Origin: Neisseria zalophi
Lineage (GTDB): Bacteria; Pseudomonadota; Gammaproteobacteria; Burkholderiales; Neisseriaceae
Direction: 5' to 3'
NCBI RefSeq assembly: GCF_008807015.1
Contig: NZ_CP031700.1
Span: 2,133,014 to 2,197,013 of the forward strand
Length of the DNA: 64,000 nucleotides
Every line of letters begins with the position of its first letter. Position 1 is the first letter of the stretch. Made by a program: the position numbers and the translations under genes. The notes beneath the pieces are model-generated. The model worked only from the letters and a program-made list of their open reading frames with translations, had not been told where the DNA came from and ran no database searches. Positions 7,006-16,280 of this stretch are shown in pieces.

Positions 7006-8013
7006 TTATTCATGATGGTTTTGCAGCAGCCAATGCACATAACGGCTGACACCTTCGTCTACATCAAAAAATGCATCCTGATAACCGGCTTCGCGCAAAC
7101 GGGAAATATCCGCTTCGGTAAAACTCTGATACTTGCCTTTAAGCGCATCGGGGAACGGAATATAGCGAATCAATTCCTCTTTCACCAACTCTTGCAAGCT
7201 CATTGCCGCTTCGCCCTTTGCCACACGACAAGCATTTACCGTTGCCGCCGCCAAATCGTTAAACGGCTGGCTACGACCCGTACCCAAGTTAAAGATGCCC
7301 GATTTATCGGGGTTGTCTAAAAAGAACAGGTTCACTTTCACCACATCTTCCACGCTCACAAAGTCGCGGGTTTGCTCGCCTTTGCCATAGCCGTCGTTTT
7401 CACCAAACAGGTTCACATAACCTTGCGTTCGGTATTGGTTGAAATGATGGAATGCCACCGAAGCCATACGGCCTTTGTGTTGTTCATGCGGGCCGTAAAC
7501 ATTGAAATAACGGAAGCCGGCAACTTGTGCGGTCAACCCTGCTGCCATACGGCGGCGCACCACTTGGTCGAACAGGAATTTGGAATAACCATACACATTC
7601 AACGGTTTTTCCAATTCGCGCTCTTCGCGGAAAATCTCGCCCTTACCATACACCGCCGCACTGGAAGCGTATAAAAACGGAATCCGCTCATCCTGACACC
7701 AATCCAGCAAATCCAAGCTGTATTGGTAGTTATTTTCCATCATATACAGGCCGTTATGTTCCATCGTATCGGAACAGGCACCATCATGGAAAACGGCCTC
7801 GATTTCATCAAACGGCAGTATATGCTCACGCACCTGACGGATAAATTCATGCTTATCCAGATAATGGGCGATTTCGCATTCGGCCAGATTTTTGAATTTT
7901 TCACCACGGGTCAGATTATCGACAGCGACGATATCGGTAATCCCACGTTCGTTTAACGCTTTAACAATATTGCTGCCGATAAAGCCGGCGGCACCGGTGA
8001 CAATAATGGTCAT
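7006..8013 (-). CDS. hldD: ADP-L-glycero-D-manno-heptose 6-epimerase
   Basis: A 335-residue short-chain dehydrogenase-type epimerase. The Rossmann NADP-binding loop is [10 protein letters not shown] at 6-15; the catalytic Tyr-Lys pair is in [10 protein letters not shown] near 140. [19 protein letters not shown] and the C-terminal [13 protein letters not shown] are typical of RfaD/HldD. It makes ADP-L-glycero-heptose, the inner-core sugar of lipooligosaccharide. The second of two ATGs (8013) has the better spacing from AAGGA. Upstream on the same strand is hldA, the kinase of the same pathway. Confidence 0.96.
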   Translation of the reverse strand: MTIIVTGAAGFIGSNIVKALNERGITDIVAVDNLTRGEKFKNLAECEIAHYLDKHEFIRQVREHILPFDEIEAVFHDGACSDTMEHNGLYMMENNYQYSLDLLDWCQDERIPFLYASSAAVYGKGEIFREERELEKPLNVYGYSKFLFDQVVRRRMAAGLTAQVAGFRYFNVYGPHEQHKGRMASVAFHHFNQYRTQGYVNLFGENDGYGKGEQTRDFVSVEDVVKVNLFFLDNPDKSGIFNLGTGRSQPFNDLAAATVNACRVAKGEAAMSLQELVKEELIRYIPFPDALKGKYQSFTEADISRLREAGYQDAFFDVDEGVSRYVHWLLQNHHE

Positions 8014-8036
8014 CATCTTTTCCTTTTATTGATTGG

Positions 8037-8080
8037 TGGCTGTCTGAAAACTATTCAAGTATTTTTCAGACGGCCTGTTC
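8037..8080. terminator. DUS pair at the hldA end
   Basis: GGCTGTCTGAAAA (one change from the DUS) faces TTTTCAGACGGCCTG across a 16-base loop. The right arm overlaps the end of hldA so that the hldA stop codon TGA lies in the DUS. Confidence 0.5.
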
Positions 8081-9052
8081 TTGCTCTTTCAATGCCGCAG
8101 TCAGTTCTTCAAACGAACACACGGCTGTACCCAATTTGGCTACCACCACGCCGGCGGCGGTATTGGCAAGGTGCATGGCTTCGGTTAAATCGTATCCTGC
8201 CGCCAAGCCCAAGCCCATACTGGCGATAACGGTATCCCCCGCACCAGAAACGTCATACACTTCCTGAGCGCGGGTGGGCTGGTTGTCGATCTGGTTGCTG
8301 CGAAACAGTGTCATGCCCTCTTCGCTGCGGGTCAGCAACAATGCTTCCAATTCGAGATGGCGGCGCAGGCTTTGGGTTTTTTCTACCAATTCTTCTTCAT
8401 TGCGCCAACTGCCCACCACTTCTTTTAATTCGGCACGGTTGGGCGTGAGCAGAGTCGCGCCGGCATATTTTTCGTAATCATCGCCTTTCGGGTCGATCAA
8501 CACAGGTTTGCCGGCCAAGCGGGCGCTTTCTATCATGGCGGCAACGTGCAACAACCCGCCTTTGCCATAGTCCGACAGCACCACCACATCATATTGCGGC
8601 AATAATTGTTGGTATTGTTCTTTCACCGAGTCGAGAATTTCCCGATGCGGTATTTCTTCAAAATCCAGGCGGATAAGCTGTTGGTTGCGGGCGACCACAC
8701 GCAGCTTAACGGTGGTGGCGATTTCGGCATCGCGCATCATGTAAGCGGCCACCCCGTCCTGCCGCATCAATTCTTCAAGCGCCGACGCGGCTTCATCATC
8801 GCCGGTCACCGACAATAACGCGGCCTGCCCGCCGAGGGAAGCAATATTACGCGCCACATTGGCAGCACCGCCCGCCCGTTGTTCGACAGTGGCGATTTTG
8901 GCGACGGGTACGGGGGCTTCCGGTGAAATACGGGAAACATCGCCGAACCAATAGCGGTCGAGCATCACATCCCCTACCACCAAAACACGGGCTTGGGCCA
9001 AGCGGGATTGTAATTGTTGGGTATCGGCATTAAGAACCATGCGCTTATCCAT
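8066..9052 (-). CDS. hldA: D-glycero-beta-D-manno-heptose-7-phosphate kinase (single-domain HldA)
   Basis: A 328-residue PfkB-family sugar kinase. ARVLVVGDVMLDRYWFGDVSRISPEAPVPV is kept as the N-terminal signature, GGAANVARNIASLG is the first PfkB motif, and YDVSGAGDTVIASMGLGLA near 270 has the catalytic aspartate in GAGD. It phosphorylates heptose-7-phosphate at C1. The nucleotidyltransferase half found in fused HldE is absent, so a separate HldC must exist elsewhere. No clear ribosome site is visible before the chosen ATG; the second methionine at residue 5 is possible. The protein ends AV-stop, coded by the DUS itself. Confidence 0.93.
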   Translation of the reverse strand: MDKRMVLNADTQQLQSRLAQARVLVVGDVMLDRYWFGDVSRISPEAPVPVAKIATVEQRAGGAANVARNIASLGGQAALLSVTGDDEAASALEELMRQDGVAAYMMRDAEIATTVKLRVVARNQQLIRLDFEEIPHREILDSVKEQYQQLLPQYDVVVLSDYGKGGLLHVAAMIESARLAGKPVLIDPKGDDYEKYAGATLLTPNRAELKEVVGSWRNEEELVEKTQSLRRHLELEALLLTRSEEGMTLFRSNQIDNQPTRAQEVYDVSGAGDTVIASMGLGLAAGYDLTEAMHLANTAAGVVVAKLGTAVCSFEELTAALKEQEQAV

Positions 9053-9083
9053 TTTGTATGATTAAAAAATATGAAACCGATGG

Positions 9084-9120
9084 TTTTCAGACGGCCTCAC
9101 ATTATCAGGCCGTCTGAAAA
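9084..9120. terminator. DUS-pair terminator between pyrF and hldA
   Basis: TTTTCAGACGGCCT at 9084-9097 and AGGCCGTCTGAAAA at 9107-9120, perfect 14-bp stem, 9-base loop. It lies just after the pyrF stop on the minus strand. Confidence 0.75.
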
Positions 9121-9124
9121 CAGA

Positions 9125-9859
9125 TTATAAGCCGTTCACCGCTGCATTCACTTCACGCAATACGGCGACGGGGTCGGTCGCCAAAGTCACCGGACGCCCC
9201 ATCACCAAATAAGTAGAACCAGCAGCCAACGCTTCGGCGGGAGTCATAATGCGGCGTTGGTCATCGTTATTGGCGGCAACATTCAAGCGGATGCCAGGGG
9301 TCACCAATACAAAATCTTCGCCCAAAGTACGGCGCAGCGGTGCCGCTTCATGCGCCGAACAAACCACGCCGTCCAAACCGGAATGTTTGGCCAACTCCGC
9401 CCAACGCACAACCAAATCTTCCACCGGTATATCTATACCGATTTCTTTCAAATCACTTTGTTCCATACTGGTGAGCACCGTCACACCAATCAGCAGCGGC
9501 TTTTGAGCATGATTGGCCACGGCTTCGGCAGCCGCTTCCATCATCCGCCGACCGCCGGAAACATGCATATCCACCATCCAAACGCCGATATCCGCCGCCG
9601 CTTTACAAGCTTGGGCAACGGTGTTGGGAATATCGTGGTATTTCAAATCAAGAAAAATCTGAAAGCCTTGATGAATCAGCTTTTCAACCAAGCTGCGGCC
9701 GGTTGCGGTAAACAATTCCTTGCCGATTTTCAAACAGCATAAGCTGGGGTCTAAGCGGCGCACAAAGGCCAAGGTGTCTTGTTCGTTGGCAAAATCCAAA
9801 GCCACGATAACCGGCGTGCGGGTGGTTTCGGTGTTGAAGTCGGTGATTAATGGATTCAT
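9125..9859 (-). CDS. pyrF: Orotidine 5'-phosphate decarboxylase
   Basis: A 244-residue TIM-barrel enzyme that makes UMP, the last step of de novo pyrimidine synthesis. Residues [15 protein letters not shown] start the barrel; [13 protein letters not shown] near 90-102 contains the catalytic Lys and Asp residues (D-x-K-x-x-D). VTPGIRL and [12 protein letters not shown] form the phosphate-binding loops. Length is normal. The gene is bracketed by DUS pairs on both sides. Confidence 0.97.
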   Translation of the reverse strand: MNPLITDFNTETTRTPVIVALDFANEQDTLAFVRRLDPSLCCLKIGKELFTATGRSLVEKLIHQGFQIFLDLKYHDIPNTVAQACKAAADIGVWMVDMHVSGGRRMMEAAAEAVANHAQKPLLIGVTVLTSMEQSDLKEIGIDIPVEDLVVRWAELAKHSGLDGVVCSAHEAAPLRRTLGEDFVLVTPGIRLNVAANNDDQRRIMTPAEALAAGSTYLVMGRPVTLATDPVAVLREVNAAVNGL

Positions 9860-9880
9860 AACAGGTTCCGTATCGGTTTA

Positions 9881-9919
9881 TTCAGACGGCCTGCCGCAAA
9901 ATAAAACAGGCCGTCTGAA
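9881..9919. terminator. DUS inverted pair upstream of pyrF
   Basis: TTCAGACGGCCTG and CAGGCCGTCTGAA, perfect 13-bp stem with a 13-base loop. It lies between divergent genes (pyrF leftward, mnmC rightward), so it cannot terminate either; it may be simply a DUS pair or a leader hairpin of pyrF. Confidence 0.5.
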
Positions 9920-10006
9920 ACAATAAAATGTCTTCCGATTCTATCAGCTTTTACGCCGTTCCCGCATGATAAAATCACGCTTTCTTTGTTTTCAGACGGC
10001 CTTATT

Positions 10007-11623
10007 ATGAATTGTCTTGCTTGGAACCATGTGCCCGACACCGCCACACTGGCACACGCCATCGCCACACAGGCCGCACCACTGTATCTCATTGTCTGCC
10101 TGCCAGACGATAGCATCCCCGAATTTCAACTTTCCGCCACACCCGATGCTTTAGAACAAACGCTGCACCGCAACCTGACGGCACAACTCGGCTGCATACA
10201 GTTTAACGGCCCCAATGTTTTAGAAAATATCCTGCCCAACGTACACCTATGGCTGATGCCGTCTGAAACCGCCACCCGACTCGGCGAACATTTCCCCATG
10301 CCTTTATTATGGCAAACCGAAGCCATGCCGCAAAAGGAAACCGTACCGCCGAAACCATGGTTCAGGCCGTCTGAAAACCGTGCCATCCCTACCCGCGTGC
10401 TGATTATCGGTGCGGGCATTGCCGGCGCCGCCACCGCCCGCGCACTGGCACAACACGGCCTGCCGGTAACCGTATTGGAAGCGGCCGAACCCGCCACCGC
10501 CGCTTCCGGCAACCGGCAAGGTTTGCTGTATGCCAAAATTTCACCGCACAATACCGAACAAACCGAATTGTTGTTGTGCGGATACGGCCACACCCGCCGC
10601 CTGTTGCAAAATCTACTGTCCGAACAAACCGACTGGGGCGGCAACGGCATCCTCCACCTCAATTACGATAATGAAGAAGCCCGCCGCAACCGTTTACTCA
10701 GCGAACAACGCCGACACAGCCATCTTTACCGTGCCGTTTCAGCCGATGAAGCCACACAAATTGCCGGTATTCCCATCGCACAAAGCGGCCTTTATTGGCC
10801 GCAAGGCGTTTGGCTGCATCCGCCCGCCCTTGTCCGCGCCCTGCTCAATCATCCTCTGATTGAAGTGCATAACCAAAGCCCCGTATTATCAGCCGAACAC
10901 AACGGCCACTCTTGGCAGGTACACACTCCGAAGCACATCTTTAGCGGCAGCCATCTGGTTTACTGCACCGGCGCGCACAGTCCGCATATTGCCGATGCCA
11001 ATATTGCAACCCTACCCTACCGGCTGATACGCGGCCAAACCGACCTTGCCTCGGCCACACCTTATTCGCAACAACTGCGCTGCGCCCTTTCCGGCACCAG
11101 CTACATCAGCCCCGCTTGGCAGGGTCGGCACGGCTACGGGGCGACCTTTGTCCAGCACGATACCGGCACCGACTGGCGTGAAGCAGACCGCCAAACCAAT
11201 CTGCTGAACCTACAAACCTTAAATCCCAAATTGGCCGCCGAACTAGCCCCGCCATTACTTTCAGACGGCCTGAATCATATTCCGCAAGGGCACGCCGCCC
11301 TCCGTTGCGACAGCCCCGACCATTTGCCTATCGTGGGCGCATTGGGCGATATCCAAGCCATGCAAAGCGTTTACGCCAAACTCGCACTTGATAAAAACTA
11401 CCGCATCCGCACCGCCTGCCCCTATCTGCCCGACGCCTATATCAACACCGCCCACGGCAGCCGCGGCCTGAGCACCGCCCCAATTTGCGCCGCCGCCGTT
11501 GCCGCCGATATTCTCGGTTTGCCCAACCCGCTTTCACAACGCATCCGCACCGCCCTCAGCTCCAACCGCCTGATTATCCGCGCCCTGATACGACAGCAGC
11601 CTTTAAGCGTATCTGCCCCTTAA
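10007..11623 (+). CDS. mnmC: MnmC-type FAD oxidoreductase without the methyltransferase half
   Basis: A 538-residue protein. Residues about 125-538 match the MnmC oxidase domain: VLIIGAGIAGAATARALAQHG is the FAD loop, ASGNRQGLLYAKISPHN and the C-terminal TAHGSRGLSTAPICAA are diagnostic. It should convert cmnm5s2U to nm5s2U at the tRNA wobble base. The first 110 residues show no SAM-binding motif, unlike the 250-residue methyltransferase of full MnmC. The coding sequence holds three DUS cores (10258, 10361, 11261), one encoding RPSEN at the domain border. An ATG is chosen over an upstream TTG lying in a DUS. Confidence 0.85.
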   Translation: MNCLAWNHVPDTATLAHAIATQAAPLYLIVCLPDDSIPEFQLSATPDALEQTLHRNLTAQLGCIQFNGPNVLENILPNVHLWLMPSETATRLGEHFPMPLLWQTEAMPQKETVPPKPWFRPSENRAIPTRVLIIGAGIAGAATARALAQHGLPVTVLEAAEPATAASGNRQGLLYAKISPHNTEQTELLLCGYGHTRRLLQNLLSEQTDWGGNGILHLNYDNEEARRNRLLSEQRRHSHLYRAVSADEATQIAGIPIAQSGLYWPQGVWLHPPALVRALLNHPLIEVHNQSPVLSAEHNGHSWQVHTPKHIFSGSHLVYCTGAHSPHIADANIATLPYRLIRGQTDLASATPYSQQLRCALSGTSYISPAWQGRHGYGATFVQHDTGTDWREADRQTNLLNLQTLNPKLAAELAPPLLSDGLNHIPQGHAALRCDSPDHLPIVGALGDIQAMQSVYAKLALDKNYRIRTACPYLPDAYINTAHGSRGLSTAPICAAAVAADILGLPNPLSQRIRTALSSNRLIIRALIRQQPLSVSAP

Positions 11624-11801
11624 CAAGCGGACAAATACAATCGTTTCCATCCGAATAAAGCAAAAAGAAACAACCTAAGATACAGAAAACACAACCCAAA
11701 TAGGCCGTCTGAAAAAAACCTGGCAATTATTGTAGGATAATCAGGCGGATTATCTTACAATACCGTTCATGACCAAAATAAACCACAGAGGCCATACCAC
11801 T
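11624..11801 (+). other. fabH leader region
   Basis: This 178-base gap holds one DUS at 11702-11713 and a strong 15-bp palindrome (listed separately) 40 bases before fabH. No gene is seen. Confidence 0.6.
11728..11762. promoter_or_regulatory. 15-bp palindrome ahead of fabH
   Basis: TATTGTAGGATAATC at 11728-11742 faces GATTATCTTACAATA at 11748-11762 across AGGCG; all pairs are Watson-Crick except one G-T. It ends 39 bases before the fabH ATG. It may be an operator for a dimeric regulator or an mRNA hairpin. TACAAT at 11756-11761 could serve as a -10. No T-run follows, so it does not look like a terminator. Confidence 0.55.
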
Positions 11802-12767
11802 ATGCAGTATGCCAAAATTCTCGGTACGGGCAGTTATCTGCCCGCCAACCGTGTCAGCAATGATGACTTAGCCAAAAAAATCGATACCTCCGACGAATGG
11901 ATTACCTCGCGTACCGGTATCAAATTCCGCCACATTGCCGACGAAAACGAACAAACCAGCGATTTAGCCGTTATTGCAGCACGCAACGCCTTAGAAAATG
12001 CCGGTATGGCCGCTGATGAAATTGATTTGATTATTGTGGCAACTTCTACGCCCGATATGATTTTTCCGTCCACCGCCACCATCGTGCAGCAAAAGCTCGG
12101 TATCGGTGCCACAGGCTGCCCCGCATTCGACGTGCAGGCGGTGTGCGCCGGTTTTATGTATGCCATTACCACCGCCAACGCCTATATTAAAAGCGGCATG
12201 GCCAAAAACGTCTTGGTTATCGGGGCGGAAACCTTCAGCCGCATTTTAAATTGGGAAGACCGCACTACTTGCGTTTTATTCGGCGACGGTGCCGGTGCGG
12301 TGGTGTTAGGCGCATCAGACGAACCGGGTATTATCCACAGCAAATTACAGGCCGACGGCGACTATATCGACCTACTGAAAACACCCGGACAAGTCGTTAA
12401 CGGACAAGTTTGCGGCACCCCCTTCCTCACGATGGACGGCCCCGGTGTGTTTAAATTTGCTGTAAAAATGTTGGCCAAAGTAGCCGAAGACGTTTTAAAA
12501 GAATCAGGCTATACCTCCGCGCAAATCGATTGGATTGTGCCCCATCAGGCCAATAAGCGTATTATCGAAAGCACCGCCAAACATTTGCATTTGAGCATGG
12601 ATAAAGTGATTCTCACCGTAGAAAACCACGGCAACACATCCGCCGCATCGATTCCGTTGGCACTGGATAGCGGCATACGAAACGGCCAAATCCAGCGCGG
12701 CCAACACCTGCTGCTCGAAGGCATCGGCGGCGGTTTTGCATGGGGAGCGGTATTGCTAAAATACTAA
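11802..12767 (+). CDS. fabH: Beta-ketoacyl-ACP synthase III
   Basis: A 321-residue thiolase-fold enzyme that starts fatty acid synthesis by condensing acetyl-CoA with malonyl-ACP. The catalytic triad is visible: Cys115 in AVCAGF, His248 in VPHQANKRI and Asn278 in NHGNTSAAS. The C-terminal [15 protein letters not shown] is typical. The ATG at 11802 gives normal FabH length and has AGAGG ten bases upstream; an ATG 33 bases earlier would add an unconserved extension. It lies two genes before fabD in the same direction. Confidence 0.97.
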   Translation: MQYAKILGTGSYLPANRVSNDDLAKKIDTSDEWITSRTGIKFRHIADENEQTSDLAVIAARNALENAGMAADEIDLIIVATSTPDMIFPSTATIVQQKLGIGATGCPAFDVQAVCAGFMYAITTANAYIKSGMAKNVLVIGAETFSRILNWEDRTTCVLFGDGAGAVVLGASDEPGIIHSKLQADGDYIDLLKTPGQVVNGQVCGTPFLTMDGPGVFKFAVKMLAKVAEDVLKESGYTSAQIDWIVPHQANKRIIESTAKHLHLSMDKVILTVENHGNTSAASIPLALDSGIRNGQIQRGQHLLLEGIGGGFAWGAVLLKY

Positions 12768-12782
12768 TTTCCAAAAGCACAC

Positions 12783-12821
12783 AGGCCGTCTGAAACAATA
12801 AAAACATACTTCAGACGGCCG
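12783..12821. terminator. DUS pair after fabH
   Basis: AGGCCGTCTGAA and TTCAGACGGCC stand 15 bases apart, 16 bases after the fabH stop. The long loop makes it a weaker hairpin than others in the window. Confidence 0.5.
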
Positions 12822-12879
12822 GGAGCAGGGGAAGCTCCCTTCCAATAAAAACAATATACTCACTTTAAAATCAATAAAA

Positions 12880-14172
12880 ATGAATAAGCAAATACATTAC
12901 GGCACGGTAACGCATTGGTTCGACGAACTGCAACGTGGATCGGTTTTTTCCGACGACCACGGCACACAACGAATTCTGCTGGAACCCTCCTCTCTAAATA
13001 CAAACTATCCGCATCCCAAAAGCGGCGACCGCATCAGTTTCAGTCTCCATCAAGACGATAAAAACCGTTTATGCGCCGAAGACGCAACCTTATTGCCGCC
13101 TTTAAAAGAAAACGAACGTGTTGAAATCACGCTATCCGACTGGAATTACCAACAAAACGGCGGTTATGGCAAACATCAAATCCAACGCACCACACCTATT
13201 TTCATTTTAGGCCAGTTTCTTAATGATCAAACGCGTATCCCCGACACAGGGGAAATTTTGGAAGGCAGATTGGTCAAACACAGTAACGGCCAATGGTTGA
13301 TGGTTGAGGCCGATATTATCGAACCTCCTCCCGAACTGCCCAAAGACATACCCGGCCCTAATGAAATACGCAGCCTACAAGCCGAACTAATGCCGCCTCC
13401 GCTACTGAAGAAAACCAAACCTACTTTCAGTAAACATGCTGCTACGCCATCGGAAAAACCTGCTACGCCCAACACTACAAATACTGAAGAAACTGAAAAA
13501 GCGGGTGCCGACACACTCCCTGCCAATAAAGTATTGTGCGGCACCATTATCAGTTGGAACGATGAAAAAGGATACGGTTTTATCTGTACCGAAAACAATC
13601 AAACCGTATTCTTCCATATTTCGGCCTTTCATTATGCCGCCCAGCGTCCGCAACAAGAGCAGCAAGTCAGCTTTTACTGTAACCGCCCAACAGGAAGCGA
13701 ACCGCAAAGAGCCATGCGGGTGGTATTGCTCGGCCATGAAGCGGCTTTATTTTCCGAACGACCCTACGATTACCATGCATTTAATTTCAACCTGCAAAAA
13801 CTATTATCCTACGGTATATTCGGACTGGCTTATTTAATAGTGGTAGCCTATTTTTCCGCCAAACTTGCACTTCTCTATCTGGCAGCCAGTGCCATTGCTT
13901 TTGGCATGTACCGCAGCGACAAGCAAACAGCCGTTACCCAAGCCGGCAAACAAGGCTATCTCGGGCGGGTGCCGGAGCAAAAACTCCATCAAATCGGCTT
14001 AATCGGCGGTTGGCCGGGTGCCTTATTGGCACGGGGCGCATTCAACCACAAAACCGGTAAAACCTCATTTATCCGTATTTTTTGGATAACTGTCGCCGTA
14101 AATATTGCCATCACCTATGCCCTGCTGATACATTATGCCGATAATCCGATCGCCTTATTTTTGAAAAACTAA
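12880..14172 (+). CDS. Cold-shock-domain protein with C-terminal DUF1294 membrane domain
   Basis: A 430-residue protein. Residues 1-75 (IHYGTVTHWFDELQRGSVFSDD) look like a degenerate cold-shock fold. A proline/threonine-rich linker spans about 150-210. Residues 217-285 are a better cold-shock domain: CGTIISWNDEKGYGFICTENNQTVFFHISAF with the RNP-like GYGFI and VFFHIS. The C-terminus has about four membrane segments and the DUF1294 pattern RVPEQKLHQIGLIGGWPGAL...FNHKTGKTSF. Family members pair a nucleic-acid-binding domain with a membrane anchor; function is unknown. It stands between fabH and fabD, nine bases ahead of fabD, so probably co-transcribed. Confidence 0.85.
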   Translation: MNKQIHYGTVTHWFDELQRGSVFSDDHGTQRILLEPSSLNTNYPHPKSGDRISFSLHQDDKNRLCAEDATLLPPLKENERVEITLSDWNYQQNGGYGKHQIQRTTPIFILGQFLNDQTRIPDTGEILEGRLVKHSNGQWLMVEADIIEPPPELPKDIPGPNEIRSLQAELMPPPLLKKTKPTFSKHAATPSEKPATPNTTNTEETEKAGADTLPANKVLCGTIISWNDEKGYGFICTENNQTVFFHISAFHYAAQRPQQEQQVSFYCNRPTGSEPQRAMRVVLLGHEAALFSERPYDYHAFNFNLQKLLSYGIFGLAYLIVVAYFSAKLALLYLAASAIAFGMYRSDKQTAVTQAGKQGYLGRVPEQKLHQIGLIGGWPGALLARGAFNHKTGKTSFIRIFWITVAVNIAITYALLIHYADNPIALFLKN

Positions 14173-14181
14173 AGGAATAAT

Positions 14182-15111
14182 ATGTCTTTTGCATTCTTCT
14201 TTCCCGGTCAAGGCTCGCAAAGCCTCGGCATGATGAACGGTTTTGACGGCGTTGCCACTGTCCGCAATACTTTCGACGAAGCATCCGCCGCACTCGGCCA
14301 AGATTTATGGGCGATGATAAACGGCGAAGATGCCGCGCCCATTAACGAAACCGTTAATACCCAGCCTTTAATGCTGGCGGCCGGGGTAGCCACTTATCGC
14401 GCTTATCTTGAAGCAGGCGGCAACCTACCCGCCGTGGTAGCCGGCCACAGCTTGGGCGAATACACCGCTTTAGTGGCTGCACAAGCCTTAAACTTTACCG
14501 ATGCCGTACGCTTGGTGCGCCTGCGTGCCGAATTAATGCAAAATGCCGTGCCGCAAGGTGAAGGAGCAATGGCGGCTATTTTAGGATTGGATGACGATAC
14601 CGTCCGCGATGTCTGCCGCCAAGCGGAACAAGGCGAAGTGGTTGAAGCCGTTAATTTCAATTCGCCCGGGCAGGTTGTGATTGCAGGCGCTACCGCCGCG
14701 GTCGAACGTGCGATGAATCTGGCCAAAGAAAAAGGCGCCAAACGCGCGCTGCCGTTGCCCGTTTCCGTCCCCTCACACTGCCGCCTGATGAAACCGGCTG
14801 CCGACAAACTGGCCGAAGCACTGCAAAGCATTAATATCAAGCAACCTGAAATCCGCGTGATTCACAATGCCGATGTCGCCGCCTACAACGATAGCGACAA
14901 AATCAAAGATGCTTTGGTACGCCAGCTTTACAGCCCCGTGCGTTGGACGGAAACTGTCAATGCTTTGGTTGCCGAAGGCATTACACAATCTGCTGAATGC
15001 GGCCCCGGAAAAGTATTGGCCGGTTTGGCCAAACGCATCAATAAAGAAGCCGTTTGCACTGCACTAACCGATATGGCACAAGTCCAAGCCTTTATCGAGG
15101 CGCACCGCTAA
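14182..15111 (+). CDS. fabD: Malonyl-CoA:ACP transacylase
   Basis: A 309-residue acyltransferase that loads malonyl groups on ACP. FFPGQGSQSLGM opens the fold, GHSLGEYTAL carries the nucleophilic Ser90, and VSVPSHCRLM contains the catalytic histidine near 199. The arginine-containing RLRAELMQ that binds the malonyl carboxylate is present. Length is normal. AAAGGAATAAT gives a ribosome site. A DUS hairpin follows and separates it from the convergent lptG. Confidence 0.97.
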   Translation: MSFAFFFPGQGSQSLGMMNGFDGVATVRNTFDEASAALGQDLWAMINGEDAAPINETVNTQPLMLAAGVATYRAYLEAGGNLPAVVAGHSLGEYTALVAAQALNFTDAVRLVRLRAELMQNAVPQGEGAMAAILGLDDDTVRDVCRQAEQGEVVEAVNFNSPGQVVIAGATAAVERAMNLAKEKGAKRALPLPVSVPSHCRLMKPAADKLAEALQSINIKQPEIRVIHNADVAAYNDSDKIKDALVRQLYSPVRWTETVNALVAEGITQSAECGPGKVLAGLAKRINKEAVCTALTDMAQVQAFIEAHR

Positions 15112-15146
15112 GCGCATAACAAACTAAACTTTCCTACAAAAGCAAT

Positions 15147-15173
15147 AGGCCGTCTGAAACTTTCAGACGGCCT
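15147..15173. terminator. DUS-pair terminator between fabD and lptG
   Basis: AGGCCGTCTGAAA-C-TTTCAGACGGCCT: perfect 13-bp stem with a single-base centre between convergent genes. Confidence 0.8.
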
Positions 15174-15215
15174 GCTTACGTATCAAAACCACTATATTTA
15201 AAATACAAAGCCCAA

Positions 15216-16280
15216 TCAGCGTTTTTCCTGTTTACGTATCAAATACACCCCCAAAATACCAAACAACACAGTCGGTAAAATGGCAGCTATCACCGGCGGC
15301 ACATTATAGAGTTGGCTGGTAAAACCGAATAATCTTCCGGTAAAATGGAATGCCAAACCCAAACAAATACCGCCAAATAATTTTAAACCCATATTGCCCC
15401 GACGGTTATTCTGAGGAGTAAATGCCAACGCCACCAATGCCATAATCATTGCCGCGATGGGATACATTAATTTTCGCCACCAAGCAATCTCATAGGTTTT
15501 AGTTTGCTGGTGATTGTCTTTCAGATGGCCGATATAAGTGGTGAGCGCTGTCACAGACATCTGCTCCGGCCGTACCAATAAAACATCCAATAAATTGCGT
15601 TGCAGTTCAATCGACCACTGTTCGACAGCCTGTGTTTCCGTCTTCACACCATTACCGTCCAACAGGCTGTGACGGGCATTTTTCAGCTGCCAGCCTTCGT
15701 TGTTTAAAACAGCAGAATCAGCCTCAACCGTTTCGGCAAGCTGAAAATCAACATTATGTGCCCAGATTTTTACGCCCAACAAAGTATGGTCGGGCAACAT
15801 TTCGCGCACATTAATAATGTTATTCCGCTCTTTCAGCCATAAACCCTGACTACCGGTACTGATTTTACCGTTCACAGCTGTCGCTTTAAGATTCTCGGCA
15901 CTACGGCTGAGAGAAGGAGCCGCCCACTCTCCCAACACAGCCGTCAATACAGCAAAAATCAAACCGAATTGCAGCAGAATGCTAATCAGCTGCTTGGTAC
16001 TCATACCACTGGTTTTCATTACCGTCAGCTCACTGCCTGAAGCCAACTGGCTGAGTGCAATCAAGCCACCGATTAATACCACCAGCGGCATCAGCTCATA
16101 AGCATGGGCCGGCATCTGCATCACCACATATTGCATCATTTTCAGGCCGTTATAACTGCCTTTACCAATATCACCCGCTTCGGAAACAATATCGAAAAAG
16201 CTGTATAAGGCCAAAAAAGCCAACAGTGCATAAAAAGACGTTGCCGTGAGACGGCGGATAATATAACGGGTTAACAGCAT
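15216..16280 (-). CDS. lptG: LPS export ABC permease LptG
   Basis: A 354-residue inner-membrane protein of the YjgP/YjgQ family. It starts MLLTRYIIRRLTATSFYALLAFLALYSFFD, has three N-terminal membrane segments, a periplasmic beta-jellyroll of about 180 residues, then three C-terminal segments. With LptF and the ATPase LptB it lifts lipooligosaccharide into the Lpt bridge. A start 43 codons further upstream would lie within lptF and add a non-membrane tail, so it is rejected. Its ATG overlaps the lptF stop by one base (TAATG). Confidence 0.95.
   Translation of the reverse strand: MLLTRYIIRRLTATSFYALLAFLALYSFFDIVSEAGDIGKGSYNGLKMMQYVVMQMPAHAYELMPLVVLIGGLIALSQLASGSELTVMKTSGMSTKQLISILLQFGLIFAVLTAVLGEWAAPSLSRSAENLKATAVNGKISTGSQGLWLKERNNIINVREMLPDHTLLGVKIWAHNVDFQLAETVEADSAVLNNEGWQLKNARHSLLDGNGVKTETQAVEQWSIELQRNLLDVLLVRPEQMSVTALTTYIGHLKDNHQQTKTYEIAWWRKLMYPIAAMIMALVALAFTPQNNRRGNMGLKLFGGICLGLAFHFTGRLFGFTSQLYNVPPVIAAILPTVLFGILGVYLIRKQEKR

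Noticed and set aside
9986..10006. TTG start for mnmC seven codons upstream
   Set aside because: These codons are DUS sequence (FSDGLI); the ATG at 10007 is the better start.
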